This document shows, one piece after another, positions 23,630 through 37,356 of a DNA stretch of 64,000 bases. The notes under the pieces were generated by a model, which was given only the letters and a program-made list of their open reading frames with translations, had not been told where the DNA came from and did no database searches. The DNA comes from Hypericum androsaemum (Eukaryota; Streptophyta; Magnoliopsida; Malpighiales; Hypericaceae). The stretch lies in assembly GCA_963995505.1 (NCBI GenBank), contig OZ023190.1, forward strand, positions 14,378,092 to 14,442,091. Direction: 5' to 3'. The translations under genes were made by a program, and so were the position numbers. Positions within the stretch are counted from its first letter, which is position 1. Every line of letters begins with the position of its first letter.

Positions 23630-25382
23630 CAGACCTGTGAAATAACCGAATAACCCAATTGTCTTCGGAGAGATAATTGTACAACAGATCACATATTCTT
23701 CGCAAGCTATCTCGATCCAGTGTATAGATGTAAACGTGAAGTTGCAAGAAAAACTGATGATGTTGTAATATCAGTAAATCTGCATACAGATGTACCCTCC
23801 TCTCTTTCCTTCTCTATCTGTGATACAAATTGGTGGATCATTACGGCTTCCAATGAGCCGATGTCCGATTGCGAGGTGCTCCTTCCTTTCCACGGATTTC
23901 TGTTTAGTGTCAAGGACTCTGTACAGAAGCACTGGCATTGACGTTCGTGGAAATGGATCAAATTCATTGATCTCTCCCTTCTGACTAGTCTCGATGGCTG
24001 ATGTGATTCTCATTGTCTTTGCGCCAAGGAATGGAACATTGTTCTTTCCTCTTTTATTCGTATAAAGGTTCCACCCATTTCGATTCGGAACGTGAATGTT
24101 CGAGTACAACGTAGTTTCAATTATAATATTTTTTTAATATCTCCAACAATCTAATTGTTGAAAATATCCCTTGGCTACTTTAGTCTCCAAGCCATTGGAG
24201 TGAATCTCCAGCCGTGACCAGGACTGATCATGAAAGATTCTCCTCAATTTCTGCCCTATAAAACTTCAAATTGACGAGTAAGCCGTTGAATTCTTGTTGC
24301 TTATGTTCATTCTTAACAAGCCTAATATGACTTGAATGAAGTCAACGGACAAATGCAAGGAAGAACAAGCGAGAGAATTTAGAAAACCGAGTTCTTGTCT
24401 TCCAACAAACGAACCAGCTGGCCTTTGATGACAATCTGGGGGAATTTTTATCCTAATACCCTCTGGTATGACCAATTTAAAACACATTAAATAAGAATAT
24501 GCATTTTTTGACGGCCTAACAATTATCGCTCCTGAAATCTCAGGTATTTGTTCAAGGAGTTTTAAACCACATCGAATTGATGTGTCAAACGATTCTCTGC
24601 ATACTAAATTATAATTTTTCGTAGTAGTAATAATGGCGAGTCCTACAACTACTGCGTAGATTTCTAAATTTTTTCTGCCCGGAAACATGAAGTAGTCAGG
24701 TCCATAAGTTTTATTTGTTATTTCAATAAAAATATATGAATTTATATGCATATATGATCACGCAAACTCGAACTCAATGTGTACTTAAAAAAAACTCAAT
24801 TGTAATTTATGTAGTGGCTAACTAGTGCAACTTTTCCACTTGGAATTGTTTGGGTCGAATAAAATTCAATTTTAGTACAATATGTTTTAATTTTTTTATT
24901 ACGCCCAGCTAAATATGAAAATTGTCCATAGTAGATTTATTATCTCATGATGATTTTTATAATTTAAAATATTGTTTACAATTCTTACAACTAACAATAT
25001 TTTTTTGGTAGGTAAATATTTTTTATTTATATAATAATATATTTATACTAATGATAATAATATATACATTTGTTCACCCTCTCCTACCCGAGTGGTCTAC
25101 TCCCTGTACAATTTGGCAGAGATTGCATCAATGTGGTAATTGTAAGACGTCTTTATTTATACTAACAATATGGCAATTGCAAGATGTGTTTTTAAACAAA
25201 TTCTATCGGGTCAAAATTCGCACGAATTTTTAATTTTGACAACATACGATGAGACTAACACGAAATTAATCAATTTTAATACTATGTTACAATTTTTATA
25301 TCTAATCTTGACACTTATAAACAAGTTTATCAATATTGTAATTAGCAATGTGGTTATATTGCGCATAATAACCAGTCAGTAG
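23630..25382. other. 3' flank of GLR B
   Basis: No convincing gene. 23685-24300 and parts of 24600-24780 recur downstream at 56775-57540 and 59440-59622, so this is a duplicated GLR 3' flank. From about 24780 the sequence is AT-rich and featureless up to the G1 LTR. A 161-codon minus-strand frame (24751-24266) lies here but shows no family features. Confidence 0.6.
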
Positions 25383-25971
25383 TGTCACATCTCGCACCTC
25401 CAAGGCTAGCTAGACATGCGAGGAGGTGCAAGTGAGGAGACCTTCCTGGCGCACAACGAAGAGCCATGAAGGGGAAGACTAATCTGCGAAGAGTTGCGAA
25501 GGAGAACACAACCAGCTAGCGAAGGGTTGCGAGCCAATCAACGAAGGGTTGCGATGGGCTGCCAGGCTGAGTTTGAAGGGCTACGAGGGAATAAATAAGA
25601 GGGCACCAAAGGCCACGAAATAGGCCACCAGGCCAATTCGGCCAGATTGTAAGCACCTAAGGTGCCCATTCAGAGTAGGAGTTGTACATGGCCTTTTGGC
25701 CAAGAGTTGTAAAGAAGGGGGGCCTGCCCACATTTTCTATAAATAGGACCGACCCCCACATGTAGTAATCATCCAAAAATAGAGTGAATAAAGTACTTAC
25801 TTCCTTATGCCATTTTTGTGTTCAAAGTGTGAGTGAGTGCTACGAAAATTCTGAGGCATACTTAACCTCTTTTCGCGAGAGAGAGTGCGAGTGTGAGAGT
25901 GAAGGCTAACTTGGGGCGAGATAACCTCAAGTGCCGGCAAGACTAAGCGAGAAACAAGTTTAGGCATGCCA
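25383..25971 (+). repeat. G1 5' LTR
   Basis: 589 bp, TGTCAC...GCCA. It carries a TATA-like ctataaatagg at 25738-25748. Compared with the 3' LTR it contains an extra segment of about 22 bp near 25525 and scattered substitutions, so this is the oldest of the three nested LTR elements. Confidence 0.88.
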
Positions 25972-26029
25972 ATTTGGTATCAGAGCCAAGTTCCAAAAGA
26001 GACCTTGGTGCGTGGGACAAACGGTTACG

Positions 26030-26740
26030 ATGGCCAGCCACGACGATGCTTCAACGGTGGACAATCTGGGTGGGACCAAAGATCCGCCCCCATCGAAGAA
26101 ATCCTCTCGAGGGAAATTTGTCCCTCCAGATGCATTGGCTAACTTTGAGGTGGAAGTCAAATTGTGCAAGAAGATGGTGGCGGGTGTCGACACAAGCATA
26201 ATTCGCAGAGGGATTGCTAAGTTTGAGCCCCCTAAACTGAGGAATTTTAGCGGAGGAAGGAATGTGAAGGACCTCGACAACTTCTTGTGGGGTCTGGAGC
26301 GCTACTTTGAAGCAACTAACATCGTCAAAGACACTACAAAGTTGCAGACTGCCCTACTTTACCTTGCGGATACCGCTATGCTGTGGCGGCGGAGGAAACA
26401 AGGCGAAGTGGAGCGAGGGACTACTACGGTAGCTACATGGGCAGATTTCTGACGTGAAATAAAAAAAAATTATACTCAGAGAATGTCGAGCACGAGGCAC
26501 GTACAAGACTAAGGAGGCTTGGACATAAGAGCTCGGTGAGCGATTATGTCATGGAATTTTTGGAGGTGATGCTGGAAATTCCTGACATGACCGAGAAGGA
26601 GGTGTTGTTCACTTTCGTTGACAGACTTCAACCTTGGGCACTGATGGAGGTGCAGCGTCAGAAAGCTCAAGATCTTTCGACGGCCATAGCAGTTGCAAAA
26701 TCTTTGGTGGAGTTCCGCAAATCTGAACCGAAGGAAAAAA
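26030..26740 (+). pseudogene. G1 gag, first part (interrupted)
   Basis: Begins MASHDDAS at 26030 and includes KFEPPKLRNFSG, the usual entry to the chromovirus retrotransposon gag domain. A TGA at about 26450 breaks the frame and a small indel follows. A second frame (26536-26748) carries the end of the capsid-like domain (DRLQPWA, AIAVAKSLVEFR). G2 interrupts at 26745. The zinc knuckle continues at 47261-47508. Confidence 0.85.
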
Positions 26741-26745
26741 GTTCG
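26741..26745. repeat. TSD of G2 (left copy, gttcg)
   Basis: gttcg precedes the G2 5' LTR and is repeated at 47256-47260 directly after the 3' LTR, inside the G1 gag frame. Confidence 0.9.
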
Positions 26746-28176
26746 TGATGAGTATGTAAACGCTCATCTGTTCGTTATGAGATTCGTATGTTTAATCATC
26801 GCTTCGTTCATTTTTTAGTCTTGATCTGTTAAGTCTTTCGTTATGTTGATGCGTTAGTAGTGGGGAATGGACTTCTACCATTTGTGCATATTTTAATAGG
26901 AATTTGGAGTGGTTCGTAGGCATTTGGATCAAGGATCGGATGATAGAACAACTCGAGTTAAAGGCCTGAAGGATTGCCCACCGCTACTCAACTGGCGATC
27001 GCCAGTTCAACTTGTGAAGGCTCCCCGTCGCTAGTTAACTAGTGGTCGCTAGTAGGCAAACACAGAAGGTTTATTGAAAACCTAACTAGCGGCCGCAAGT
27101 CAACTAGCAGCCGCAAGTTGCCCGATGCCGACTTATTTTGGACTCCGTATTTAGTTGGGAATATTCAACTTTTGGCCTCCTGTCTGGGCTATATGACCTT
27201 TATTATATTATTTATTTTGTTACTTGGCTAGCAAGACTTCGAGATCTTCCTATTTTCTAGCTAGATCTCTGGCTATATATATGCCATTAGTACTTAGGTT
27301 TTAGGGACGTTTTTAAAAGGAGACATTGAGACATTTTTGGACAGCAACTTTGAGACAGCCGTGGAGCTTAATAAAGTCACAATTCCAGTTAGCTACGAGG
27401 AAAGGATTGGCAAGGCTTGCTCATCACGACTAAGCTTTCTCTATCCCTACCTTTATGTTAATTGCTATCATATTCTTTGTTAATCTATCGTTCTTTGTTA
27501 ACATACTTAGCGAGTAGTTCTCTCGTGAGTGCGATGCCCTAATTATGTAATTACTCGTCTATGTTAGCTATGGTTTGATTATCTTTCGTAGTAGTTGTCA
27601 ATTGATGATCTTAATGCTTAATCTAACTTGATCACTTAGATTATGATATTTAGTTGATAATAATGGACCGAAAGACATTAGAATCAACGGAAGAGTCAAT
27701 TGACATGTTTAAGGTATTAATGAGGAATCTTGATACTAAGAGATAACCTGCTAGGAGTTAGCTTCATAATTGAGTTTAATTTAGTTATTGGTCTAATTAA
27801 TGAGCGGGAGCATTAATTAGTAATCATGAACTACTCTAGCTTAGTTTTATCCTCCTAATGAGCGGAAGCGTTAGGGAGATACACTAGAACACTCCGGGTA
27901 CTAGTTAGAACTCCATAAAAATCATAGTCTCAACATAGATGGGTAGTCCATAAGGGTATCGTGCTCGTTTATCTCCATTGAATTTACAACTCTTTTATTT
28001 GCATTTCTGATTTCGTTTATCTACTTGCAACCTTTCATAACCTTATAAACCTTTAATTTTCCCGCTTCACATAATTAATTGTTTAGATTTTGTGTTCCAA
28101 CCCTCAGATCAAGAACCTTACTTTCCATTATATTATTTGTTTGTGCGTTTAATTATTCTCAATTTTGCGTATATCA
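26746..28176 (+). repeat. G2 5' LTR
   Basis: 1431 bp, TGATGAGT...TATATCA. It includes four or five variants of a palindromic motif (consensus AACTAGCGRCCGCYAGT) at 26990-27125 and a TATA-like ggctatatatatgcc near 27271. Confidence 0.9.
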
Positions 28177-28290
28177 AATTGGCACCGTCGACACAGAACT
28201 GAGATTTTAGGACTTAGAATAAAAAGCAATTATTTTTGTGTGGCAAACTTGCTGATTTCGTGTGCTTTCTTTTTCAAGATTCTCTAGTGC

Positions 28291-29407
28291 ATGCCAAGAA
28301 CTCGGAGTGAAGGACTAGACCTTGACACAAACACTGTGCTTGAGGTTGACATCGGAGTACTCAAAAGGGTAATTAGGCGTGAGAAGAGAGACCAGGCCAA
28401 AGCAATGGCACACAATCAGGAAGTTGGAGCGCTCCAAGCTATAGGGGATGTTCTGCGAAGAAGAACGCTGTTGGAATCATCTGTTCCTACATGGAATGGG
28501 AATCTGAATGGTTTACAACAACCACTTTTAGGCCCACCTCTTTCCAAATTCCAGGATCCATTGTAGAAATATTGCAAAACTCGGTCCAATTTGGCGGCTT
28601 GTCAAGCGAAGACCCTCAAGACCATCTCTCCCGATTCGATGATATCTGCAACATCATGAAGTTCCAAAATGTTGATGATGATGTCTTGAAGCTACGTCTC
28701 TTCCACTTCTCTTTAAGAGACCGAGCTTGGGTTTGGTATAATAAGTTGAAAGGAGAGACAATAAGAAGTTGGACTGATCTGGCCTATGCTTTCCTTAGGA
28801 AGTTCTTTTCTATGGCCAAGTCAGCCAAGCTCTTACAAGAGGTCAACACATTTATCCAAGGGGATGGGAAAGCATTTATGAAGCTTGGGAACGGTTCACG
28901 AATCTCCAAAGTACTTTTCCTCAACACGGCATAACCCAAGAGAACCTCATGAAGATTTTTTACAATGGGTTGGACGGCCCATCCCGTGACCAAAGTGACA
29001 CCTCATCTCAAGGGGTATTCTTGAGGAAGACTGCTGATGAAGCCACTTGCTTAATAGAGGAGATGGCTGAAGTCAATGGGATGTGGCCAAAAGAACGTGC
29101 CAGGAAACCTCGTAAGGAAGCAACCCGAGGGATTCTTTCAGCAGACGCCAACATGAAGCTTGAAGCTAAAGTGGAGGCACTTACCAAAAGACTTGAAGAA
29201 TTGAGCAAGGGCAAAGAAAGTGCTGCTGCAATAGAGGACACTTATCAGCTTTGTAAAGAATCACATCATGCCAGTGACTGTCCAATGTTGGAGGAGATTC
29301 AGGCTATCGCTGATAGACAACCACCAGGTTTGGGCTACTCGAGACAAACTAATACACAACCAAACTTCTCTCGATTTAGTCAGCAGGCAAATAACACTGG
29401 TGCCTAG
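28291..29407 (+). pseudogene. G2 gag (frameshifted)
   Basis: The start MPRTRSEGLDLD is followed by the Athila gag core in a second frame (28491-28934; EDPQDHLSRFDDIC, FSLRDRAWVWYNKL) and a third (28949-29407; NGLDGPSRD, LRKTADEATCLIEEMA). A CxxC..H....C zinc knuckle remnant (QLCKESHHASDCP) is visible near 29250. Frame changes occur near 28560 and 28900. The region 29408-29857 is gag tail with further stops. Confidence 0.88.
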
Positions 29408-29857
29408 CAAGAACCCAGTAAGCCATATTTGGGCGAGCAAATCAAGGAAATGGGTGACAAGATCGATAAATTAGTGGGGGTAGTCCAGCAATACATCCAA
29501 CAATAAAGCATCACCATGCAGCAGATGGATCGTTATGAAGTTCGTCGACAAGAGTTTGAGACATACCTGAAGGGGTAGGCTACACAACTCAAGAAGATGG
29601 AGATTGAACTTGAAAACTTGGCTGCAATAAATACTCGAAGGTAAACAGGTTCCCTTCCAAGCAACACGTAGGCCAACCCTAGGGGAGATGCTAAAGCCAT
29701 CACTTTAAGGAGCGGCAAGGAGATTGAAGGGGCTACCAAGACAGCCAAATCACCCAAGGAAAAGGAGCCCAAAAAGGAGAAAGAGGAGGAACCCTATGTT
29801 CCCCCACCACCTAAGGTTCCACCACCATCGTTTCCTCAACGACTCAAGAAGTAACCA

Positions 29858-30538
29858 GTGGTGGATGAAAGATTTCTTGGTTTTATCGAAAAGATGAAGG
29901 GCATTCAAATCAGTGTTTCCTTCTTGGAGATACTAGACCAAATGCCACATTATGCCAAGTTCCTCAAAGAACTCCTCACCAAGAAGAAGAAGTGGGATAA
30001 GAAAGAGACAGTCTCTTTGACCGTGAACTGCAGCTCACTCATATCCAAGGATTTGCCAGCTAAGCTTAAGGATCCAGGGAGTTTTACTATACCTTGTTAT
30101 ATTGGTGATGTTGAATTTGCTAAATGTCTGTGTGATCTTGGTGCTAGTATTAACCTCATGCCTTTAACTATTTTCAGGCAACTTGGACTTGGCAACCTCA
30201 AGCTAACGGAGATACGCCTTCAGCTAGCTGATCAAATGGTCACGAGGCCACATGGAATCGTGGAGGATGTCCTGGTCAAGTTCGAGCAATTCTACGTTCC
30301 AGCAGATTTTGTGGTCTTGGATTTTGATCCCGACAAGAATTGCCCTCTTCTTCTAGGAAGGCCATTCCTTAACACCAGCCGTGCCTTGATTGATGTCAAT
30401 GGAGGGAAGTTGACTCTACATGTTGGTAATGAGATGGTAGAGTATCAAATGGCCAATGCAATGCAACACCACCAAGAGGATGAAACTTGCATTCGCATCG
30501 AATTGATGCCTGATGAAACTTTTGGTGTTGAAAAATAA
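29858..30538 (+). pseudogene. G2 aspartic protease region
   Basis: A 226-codon open frame with the Athila form of the retroviral protease: active-site segment CDLGASINLMP, then the flap region and LLLGRPFLNT, the conserved second motif. It would process the gag-pol polyprotein. This segment is intact over its length, but it lies between broken gag and broken RT. Confidence 0.87.
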
Positions 30539-30888
30539 TGGAGCTGGATCACTATGGAAGAAGAAGACGAGGAGTCTTTTGATCAAGCATGCCAAATTGA
30601 AGAGGTCGAAGAGGATGAAGAAGTAGAGAAGGAGGAGGCCAAATTAGAATTAGAACTCCATAGGGGGGCACCCACACTGCCATCCATCATTAATGCCCCC
30701 ACTTTAGAATTGAATTGCCCCCTCACTTGCGATATGCCTTCTTGAAAGAAGGAGGATGACTGCCCATCGTCATCATCTCCAACAAGCTTACTCAAGAGCA
30801 AGAAGAGCAAGTCCTTACCTTAGTGAATAAGAGAATCAGGGCCATGGGATGGTAAATTTCTGATATCCAAGGAATTTGCTCAGATATT

Positions 30889-32314
30889 GTGATGCATCGC
30901 ATCAATATGGAGGAAGGAGCAAAGCCTAAGGCGGATCGTCAAAGAAGACTCAATCCCAACATGAAGGAGGTCATGAAGAAGGAGGTAATCAAACTTTTTG
31001 ACGTTGGAATTATCTACCCTATTTTAGATAGTGAATGGGTGAGCCCTGTTCAATGCGTACCTAAGAAGGGAGGTCTGAAAGTACAAACTAATAAAGAGGG
31101 AGAGCTCATCTCAACCAGAACAGTTACCGAGTGGCGTGTGTGCATCGACTACAGGAAGCTCAACGCCGCTACTTGGAAGGATCACTTCCCTCTTCCCTTC
31201 ATTGATCAAATGTTGGAGCGCATCGCTGGACATGTTTATTATTGCTTTCTCGATGGCTACTCTGGGTATAATCAGGTACTCATCTATCCTGGAGACCAAG
31301 AGAAGACTACTTTCACTTGTCCCTTTGGCACTTTTGCCTACAGGAGAATGCCTTTCGGTCTATGCAATGCGCCGACCACCTTCCAATGGTGCATGCTGGC
31401 AATCTTTTGGGGAATGAATGAAGACATCATGGAGGTATTCATGGATGATTTTTCCATCTTCGGAGATTCATTCGAGGGCTGCCTTCACAACTTGGATAAA
31501 GTACTCAAGAGATGCGAAGAGAAGAGACTCATGCTCAATTGGGAGAAGTGACACTTTATGGTCGAAGAAGGCATTGTGTTCGGTCACAAGATCTCCAATA
31601 AGGGAATTGAAGTTGATCGTGCCAAGAATGAAGCGATAGAAAAGATGCAATCACCCACGACAGTCAAAGGCATCCGCGCGTTCCTTGGACATACCGAGTT
31701 TTATCGCTGCTTTATTAAAGATTTTTCTTCTATTACGAAACCCTTGACTAACCTCTTGAATAAGGATGTTCTTTTTGAGTTTGATGATTCTTGTTTAAGT
31801 GCTTTCAGGAAACTTTAAAAGGCTTTGGTCACTGCCCCAGTCATCACTTCACCATCTTGGGACCTCCCATTCGAGCTCATGTGCGATGCCACCAATAATG
31901 CCTTAGGTTATGTCCTAGGTCAATGAAAAGAAGGGCAATTACATGTCATCTACTATGCCAGTTGCGTACTCGCTGGAGCTCAACTACACTACCACAGAGA
32001 AGGAGATGCTCGCAGTGGTGTATGCTTGCGATAAGTTTAGGCCTTACCTACTAGGCTAAAAAATCATCGTCTACACCGATCACGCTGCCTTGAGGTATCT
32101 CTTCGCTAAACAAGATGCAAAATCCCGACTTATCCGCTGGGTTTTTCTATTGCAGCAATTTGACTTGGTGATAAAGGATAAGGGCACGGAGAATGTGATC
32201 GCAGATCATTTATCCCACTTGGAGAACAGCGATGGGATGGACAAAGAAGGGAGGATCATTGAGTACTTTCCAGATGAAGCCTTGTTCTACGTACAGTCCA
32301 TGAGCCATCCGTAG
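30889..32314 (+). pseudogene. G2 reverse transcriptase and RNase H (broken)
   Basis: RT motifs: EWVSPVQCVPKKGG, WRVCIDYRKLNAAT, CFLDGYSGYNQ (first catalytic Asp), MPFGLCNAP and the FMDDFSIFG catalytic box. Stops interrupt at 31549, 31816 and 31924. After these, RNase H and connection sequences continue ([40 protein letters not shown]). Acidic-rich spacer coding (30554-30745) precedes RT. Non-functional. Confidence 0.9.
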
Positions 32315-32474
32315 TACGCAGACTTTGCCAATTATTTAGTGAGTGAAGTCATGCCTGAAGACTTGAGCTATCTTCAAAAGAAGAAGTTCCATAACGATGT
32401 CCGTTTTAATGTGTGGGATGAGCCATATCTCTTCCGTCGATGTGCCGATGGCCTTCTAAGGTGATGTATTCTAG

Positions 32475-33598
32475 ATGAGGAGATACCATCTGTCCTCCAG
32501 GAATGTCATGGATCAGCTTATGCTGGTCATTTTGGAGTATCAAGGACAGCTTCAAGAGTACTGGAGTGTGGATTTTATTGGCTTACCATTTTCAAGGATG
32601 CAAGAGAGTTCGCACAACATTGTGATCGCTGTCAAAGAACGAGCAATATCTCCCGGAGGGACGAAATGCCTCAATCAAGCATCTTTGAGGTTGAGCTATT
32701 TGACGTGTGGGGGATCGACTTTATGGGTCCCTTCCCTCCATCTAAAGGTAACAAGTACATAATTGTTGGAGTCAACTATGTCTCCAAGTGGGTGGAGGGT
32801 TAGGCTACCCCAACCAATGATGCAAGGGTGGTCCTACGCTTTCTCAAGAAGCTTTTTGCCCAATTAGGTGTTCCTCGCGCAATTATCAGCGATGCTGGGT
32901 CGCACTTTTACAATCAACCATTCACCACACTCCTCAAACGCTATGGTGTCACTCACAAGGTAGCCACTCCGTATCATCCTCAAACGAGTGGCCAAGTTGA
33001 AGTTTCTAATAGGGAGCTGAAGAGGATTTTAGAGAAGCAGGTGAGTTTAGCCCATAAAGATTGGTCTTTAAAGCTAGATGATGCACTTTGGGCCTACCGA
33101 ACCGCATTCAAGACCCCAATTGGTACAACACACTATCGCTTGGTCTATGGCAAAGCATGCCACCTTCTAGTGTAACTCGAACATCGAGCATTTTGGGCGA
33201 TCAAGGCATTGAACTACAACTATAAGCTTGCTGGAGAACGCCGAGTCCTATAACTCTAAGAACTCGAAGAAATTCGCTCAAGTGCCTTTGAAAGTTCACG
33301 AATCTACAAGGAAACTACCAAGAGAAGACACGACGCTCACATTAGCATAAAAGACTTCCAGGTGGGACAACAAGTACTACTATACAACTCACGCTTGAAG
33401 CTGTTCCCTGGTAAGCTGAAGCCACGGTGGAGTGGGCCGTTTAAGATCATCAGTGTTGCCCCACATGGGGCTATTGAAGTTCAGCATCCGGAGGGACGAA
33501 CATTTAAAGTAAATAGCCAGCGGTGCAAGCTATACATTGGGAATGATGCGGAGCGCGCTCGAGCTGTGCACACGTTGCTCCCACCATCCGCGCCTTAG
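32475..33598 (+). pseudogene. G2 integrase (broken)
   Basis: The DDE core is readable: first Asp in GIDFMGPFPPSKG (about 32715), second Asp in [12 protein letters not shown] and Glu in [12 protein letters not shown]. The C-terminal domain (33362-33598) includes VGQQVLLYNSRLKLFPGKLK and the SGPFKI block. Stops occur near 32802 and 33174, so no intact enzyme is made. Confidence 0.9.
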
Positions 33599-33960
33599 TC
33601 TCAGGGAGTATTAAGCCAAGCTAACGACTATAAATTAGCATATTTCAAAATTTAAATTCAATATGCTTTTATTTTTTGTATTTTTGTTTTTGTGATTTCA
33701 TGTAATTAAGTGTATTTTATTCAGGAAAAAAAAACCAAAAACCAACGAAAAAAAGGGAGAAAGAACAAAGGCGGACTGGCGCTCGCCTGTATACTAGCGG
33801 TCGCTAGTGGTTGGTTCCAGGAAGATTACTCACGAGCGAACTAGCGACCGCCTGTGAACTAGCAGACGCCAGTAAACTAGAGGTCACTAGTTGGGCAAAA
33901 ATAGTGGCCTATAAACAGCGCCCCGATCTCAGTTTTTCAATCCCCCATTTCACTAAAGAG
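33599..33960 (+). other. G2 post-integrase spacer with palindromic motif array
   Basis: Non-coding. At 33781-33897 four variants of the 17-bp palindrome-like motif AACTAGCGRCCGCYAGT recur; the same motif occurs in both G2 LTRs. No other feature seen. Confidence 0.6.
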
Positions 33961-34802
33961 AAGGCGATGGAGACGAAGCACAACCCGAGCCTGCTTGTAC
34001 CACCAGCAGCCTGACCTGCGGTGCCTCATCCCCGACCTCTCGCCGTCCGACGCCCCTCTCCTCCAATGGCCGCAACCACTCCTACAACCAAAAAGGGGTA
34101 AAACCCTATCTTCTCCTTCTCGGACTAATTGCCGCCCATTGGAGCTCCTACGCCACAAGACACTTTTACAAAGATTGATCAGCAAGGCGAGGCCTACATC
34201 TCGAGGCCACCAGTTCTGAACCCCATCTCCGGTCACCGGCCGTCGACTTTTCGGCGACCGTCCGGCCACTCTCCGGTGACTTCCTGACACTGTCCATCCG
34301 ATTCGAGTCCCATGATGCCCAAGACTGCTTGTACGAGCCACGCCTCTGCCTTCCTCCTCATCGCCATCGTCCTCACCATCGCATTCTCCTTCACCACCGG
34401 CCTCACCACCTCCAAACGCTTCTACCGCCCAGAGCGAGACACCATTCCCACTTCTCCACGATTGGGAAGTTGCCAGGTTTTCTAAGTTTTGCAAAATTTG
34501 CTTGCATACATACAATGTGATTGAGTGGGATGACATGCGTATACTTGGTATTGATGTTGATCTTCGCCATGCTTTACAGTCACTAGGATGAGAGTATTTT
34601 GCAGATAACTTAGTTTTAGCATATCTTGGGTTGATGTTTGAGTTTTATACCATGTTAATAATTGCTGAGAATAAGTTGTCATTTACTGCACGCTTGTTTG
34701 GCAAACCGTTTACGGTTACTGAACCACTCCTAATTGACGTCTTGGATATTAAGGCGGGTGGGGGTTCGTTAGATTTTGCCACTGATGGGGATGCATATAG
34801 GG

Positions 34803-34807
34803 CTTGG
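34803..34807. repeat. TSD of E3 (left copy, cttgg)
   Basis: cttgg is repeated at 43759-43763. Removing E3 plus one copy restores the Athila reading frame. Confidence 0.9.
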
Positions 34808-37356
34808 TGTCACGACCCGAATCAGTTGTCGGTGACCGATGCTAGACTTCAACTCATGTTATTCACAAAATAAATCTAGCCAGCCTCTAACGTATTCATA
34901 TTTATAATCATAAGTATTTAAACATAAAATTTAAAACGTAATGATCTTTAGTTTTATATTCAAAATTTACAAAATATAAGCCAAGCTTTTTCTATTTAAT
35001 ACACACTCCCAAGATCAAAACAAATGATGTGACTACGGAGCTTCTAGATCAATAAGAAAAATACAAACTGGAGACCTCCAGACCAGTCCCGGAGAATAAA
35101 ACGGACTTAGTACGATCAGAATAGATCTCCGAACCAATACAACTCGTAATCGAGTTCCTGCAAAACTGGTGAGAGGGGGGATGAGTGTTTTGGAACACTC
35201 AGTAAATAAATAAGATATGCATTGCAATTTGTTTAGCTACTCAATGCACAAACATACCTAAAATATGCATATAACTAACATGGCAAATAAATTATGCGGA
35301 GATGTACATTATTCAAAAGTCATACTTACCAGATGACCAAATATAGCATATAATCACAAAGTCACAGAACATGAGCAAACTACGCAACGTTCCATACTGT
35401 CATGCAATTTGACACATGACACATAATTCCAATATCATATAGAAAAACGGACGAACATTCGGCAAGATCTAGATAGTGTCACTCCAACCCCGACACGAGG
35501 ATACCATATCTCAAAGGCGCCATCAGAAACTAACCCCGCCGGCCAAACAGATCATATCAGAATCTATTGTATCCTCATTATATGTGCACATATGCCAACA
35601 TCCCCGGTTGGTCACGGGTACATCTCTGCCTACTAGACGTCCATATCACAGAGCGGAGCCATCCATATAACAGACTTTCATATCATAACAAATTCATAGA
35701 CTCCCAAAATATATCAAACATATCCAGTGCCCCGCTGGGCCAGATTACACAAACTTTCATAAATCATAATTTTATACGAATGCTCATATGACAAATGTAC
35801 AAATGCACTCAGATTACCTTATTCAAATCATGACAAATAAATAAAGTGCGCCAAAGAAAGCACGAGTCACATATTATTTGTTTACCAATTTTGGCTCGAT
35901 GACCATCTGGATCCACCATCCTTCCCAAAATACAATAACTCGTTCAAATGTCCCTAAAAATATTCCAAAATCTGTTTAAAATTATGTCGTTCATATAGAT
36001 GAACATATACTTGATTTTTCTTAACCACTCCAATATACTTTCTAACCTACGGAAAACTTTTACCGATTACCATTCCCCATTAATAGGTTTAATAATTTAA
36101 ATTTATAATTATTTGAAGCCAACCACGCAAGTTCTTGCAAACTGAATTTAATTCACTCATAAAATATCCCTTAGTTTATCATAGGCGATTCAAATCCCAT
36201 TTACTTATACTTTCCAATACCAACTTAAATCATGCGGGTCTATTTCTGCTTCATTATTAGTATACTTAAGTTCTTCCAAATAAATTATGGAACAACTCTA
36301 TTGTATTTTATATAGAATCTTCAATTCTACCAAAATTTCCTATCAATTCGATTACAATCCTTTTCTTATTTATCTCGGTTGTTTCTTTTCTTCTTCTTAT
36401 TATCTCTTTTCTTTTAACCAACTTAGGCTACTTGCTAGTTAGTAATTCAATGAATTCAATTTACCAACGTATACTTCCTTCTGCACAAATAAACAATCTG
36501 ACCGAGACAACAATAATATGTTTACCTTGACCAATGGTTTCTCTTTTCACTTCTTCCCCTTTTCATATTCTTTCTTTTCTTGTTCTCGGTTTCCTTTTGT
36601 TTACATTTTTGTTCCATATTTTGGTGGAAACAATGAAGCTAAGTGGTTTATATTGTTCCGAGAAAATTTCTACCGCTTCAAATTTATCTTTATCTCTTCT
36701 CTTTTTTTTAAAAAAAATTTCCTAAATCTACCACAATCCATTCTCTTCCTTTTACTGCCACGTTTCTTTGCTTAATTTTCTATTTAAATTCTAACTTATC
36801 CTATTTTAATTAGATATATATTCTCATGGCCAATTTAGTTAGTGCCTCGTTTTTCTCCTTTCATTTTTTTTTACTTTTGCAACTTGCCACGTTTTGTTTC
36901 TTTTTTTTTTCAATTGTCTACCCTATTTTATTAAGTTATTTTTATCTATCAGAAATGTTAAAATCTTACTGAATTCATCTTAAATTTTATTTTTATCCTT
37001 ATCTATTGCTTGAGTGGTAAACTGACCAAGTTATTTTCCACGTCAATTCCTAATCGTTGAATTGGATCTAAGACAATCCCATGACTTACTACTGTTTCAC
37101 CTTATCTTTTTTTTATTCTTATTTTGACAAATTTTCTGAAATTGGAAAGTCTTAAATAGAGTTAGATACAATTGCTGCCTACAAAATTTTCAAACTTATT
37201 TCGAACGTACAAAATTCTAAATTTGTAAAGAACGGGTGTTACATCTTCCTCTCCTTATTCAAATTTGGTCCTTGAATTTATTTAAATAAAAATTTTATAC
37301 TAGTCATTACCTTGATTAAACCCGACTAAATTTAACTAATATGGTCGGGTATTACA
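34808..37356 (-). repeat. E3 3' LTR
   Basis: 2549 bp, pairs with 41214-43758. About 15 substitutions in the first 480 bp of the pair, but long stretches afterwards match almost exactly. Confidence 0.9.

Noticed and set aside
24266..24751. 161-codon minus-strand ORF in the GLR B 3' flank
   Set aside because: No recognisable domain, lies in duplicated non-coding flank, and the paralogous copy has lost about 210 bp of it; likely chance.
26990..27125. CRISPR-like repeats in the G2 LTR
   Set aside because: Motif copies are 17 bp, irregularly spaced and palindromic within a plant LTR; not a CRISPR array.
33937..34536. 199-codon minus-strand ORF
   Set aside because: Antisense to the G2 3' region, composition-driven Gly/Arg-rich frame, no domain.
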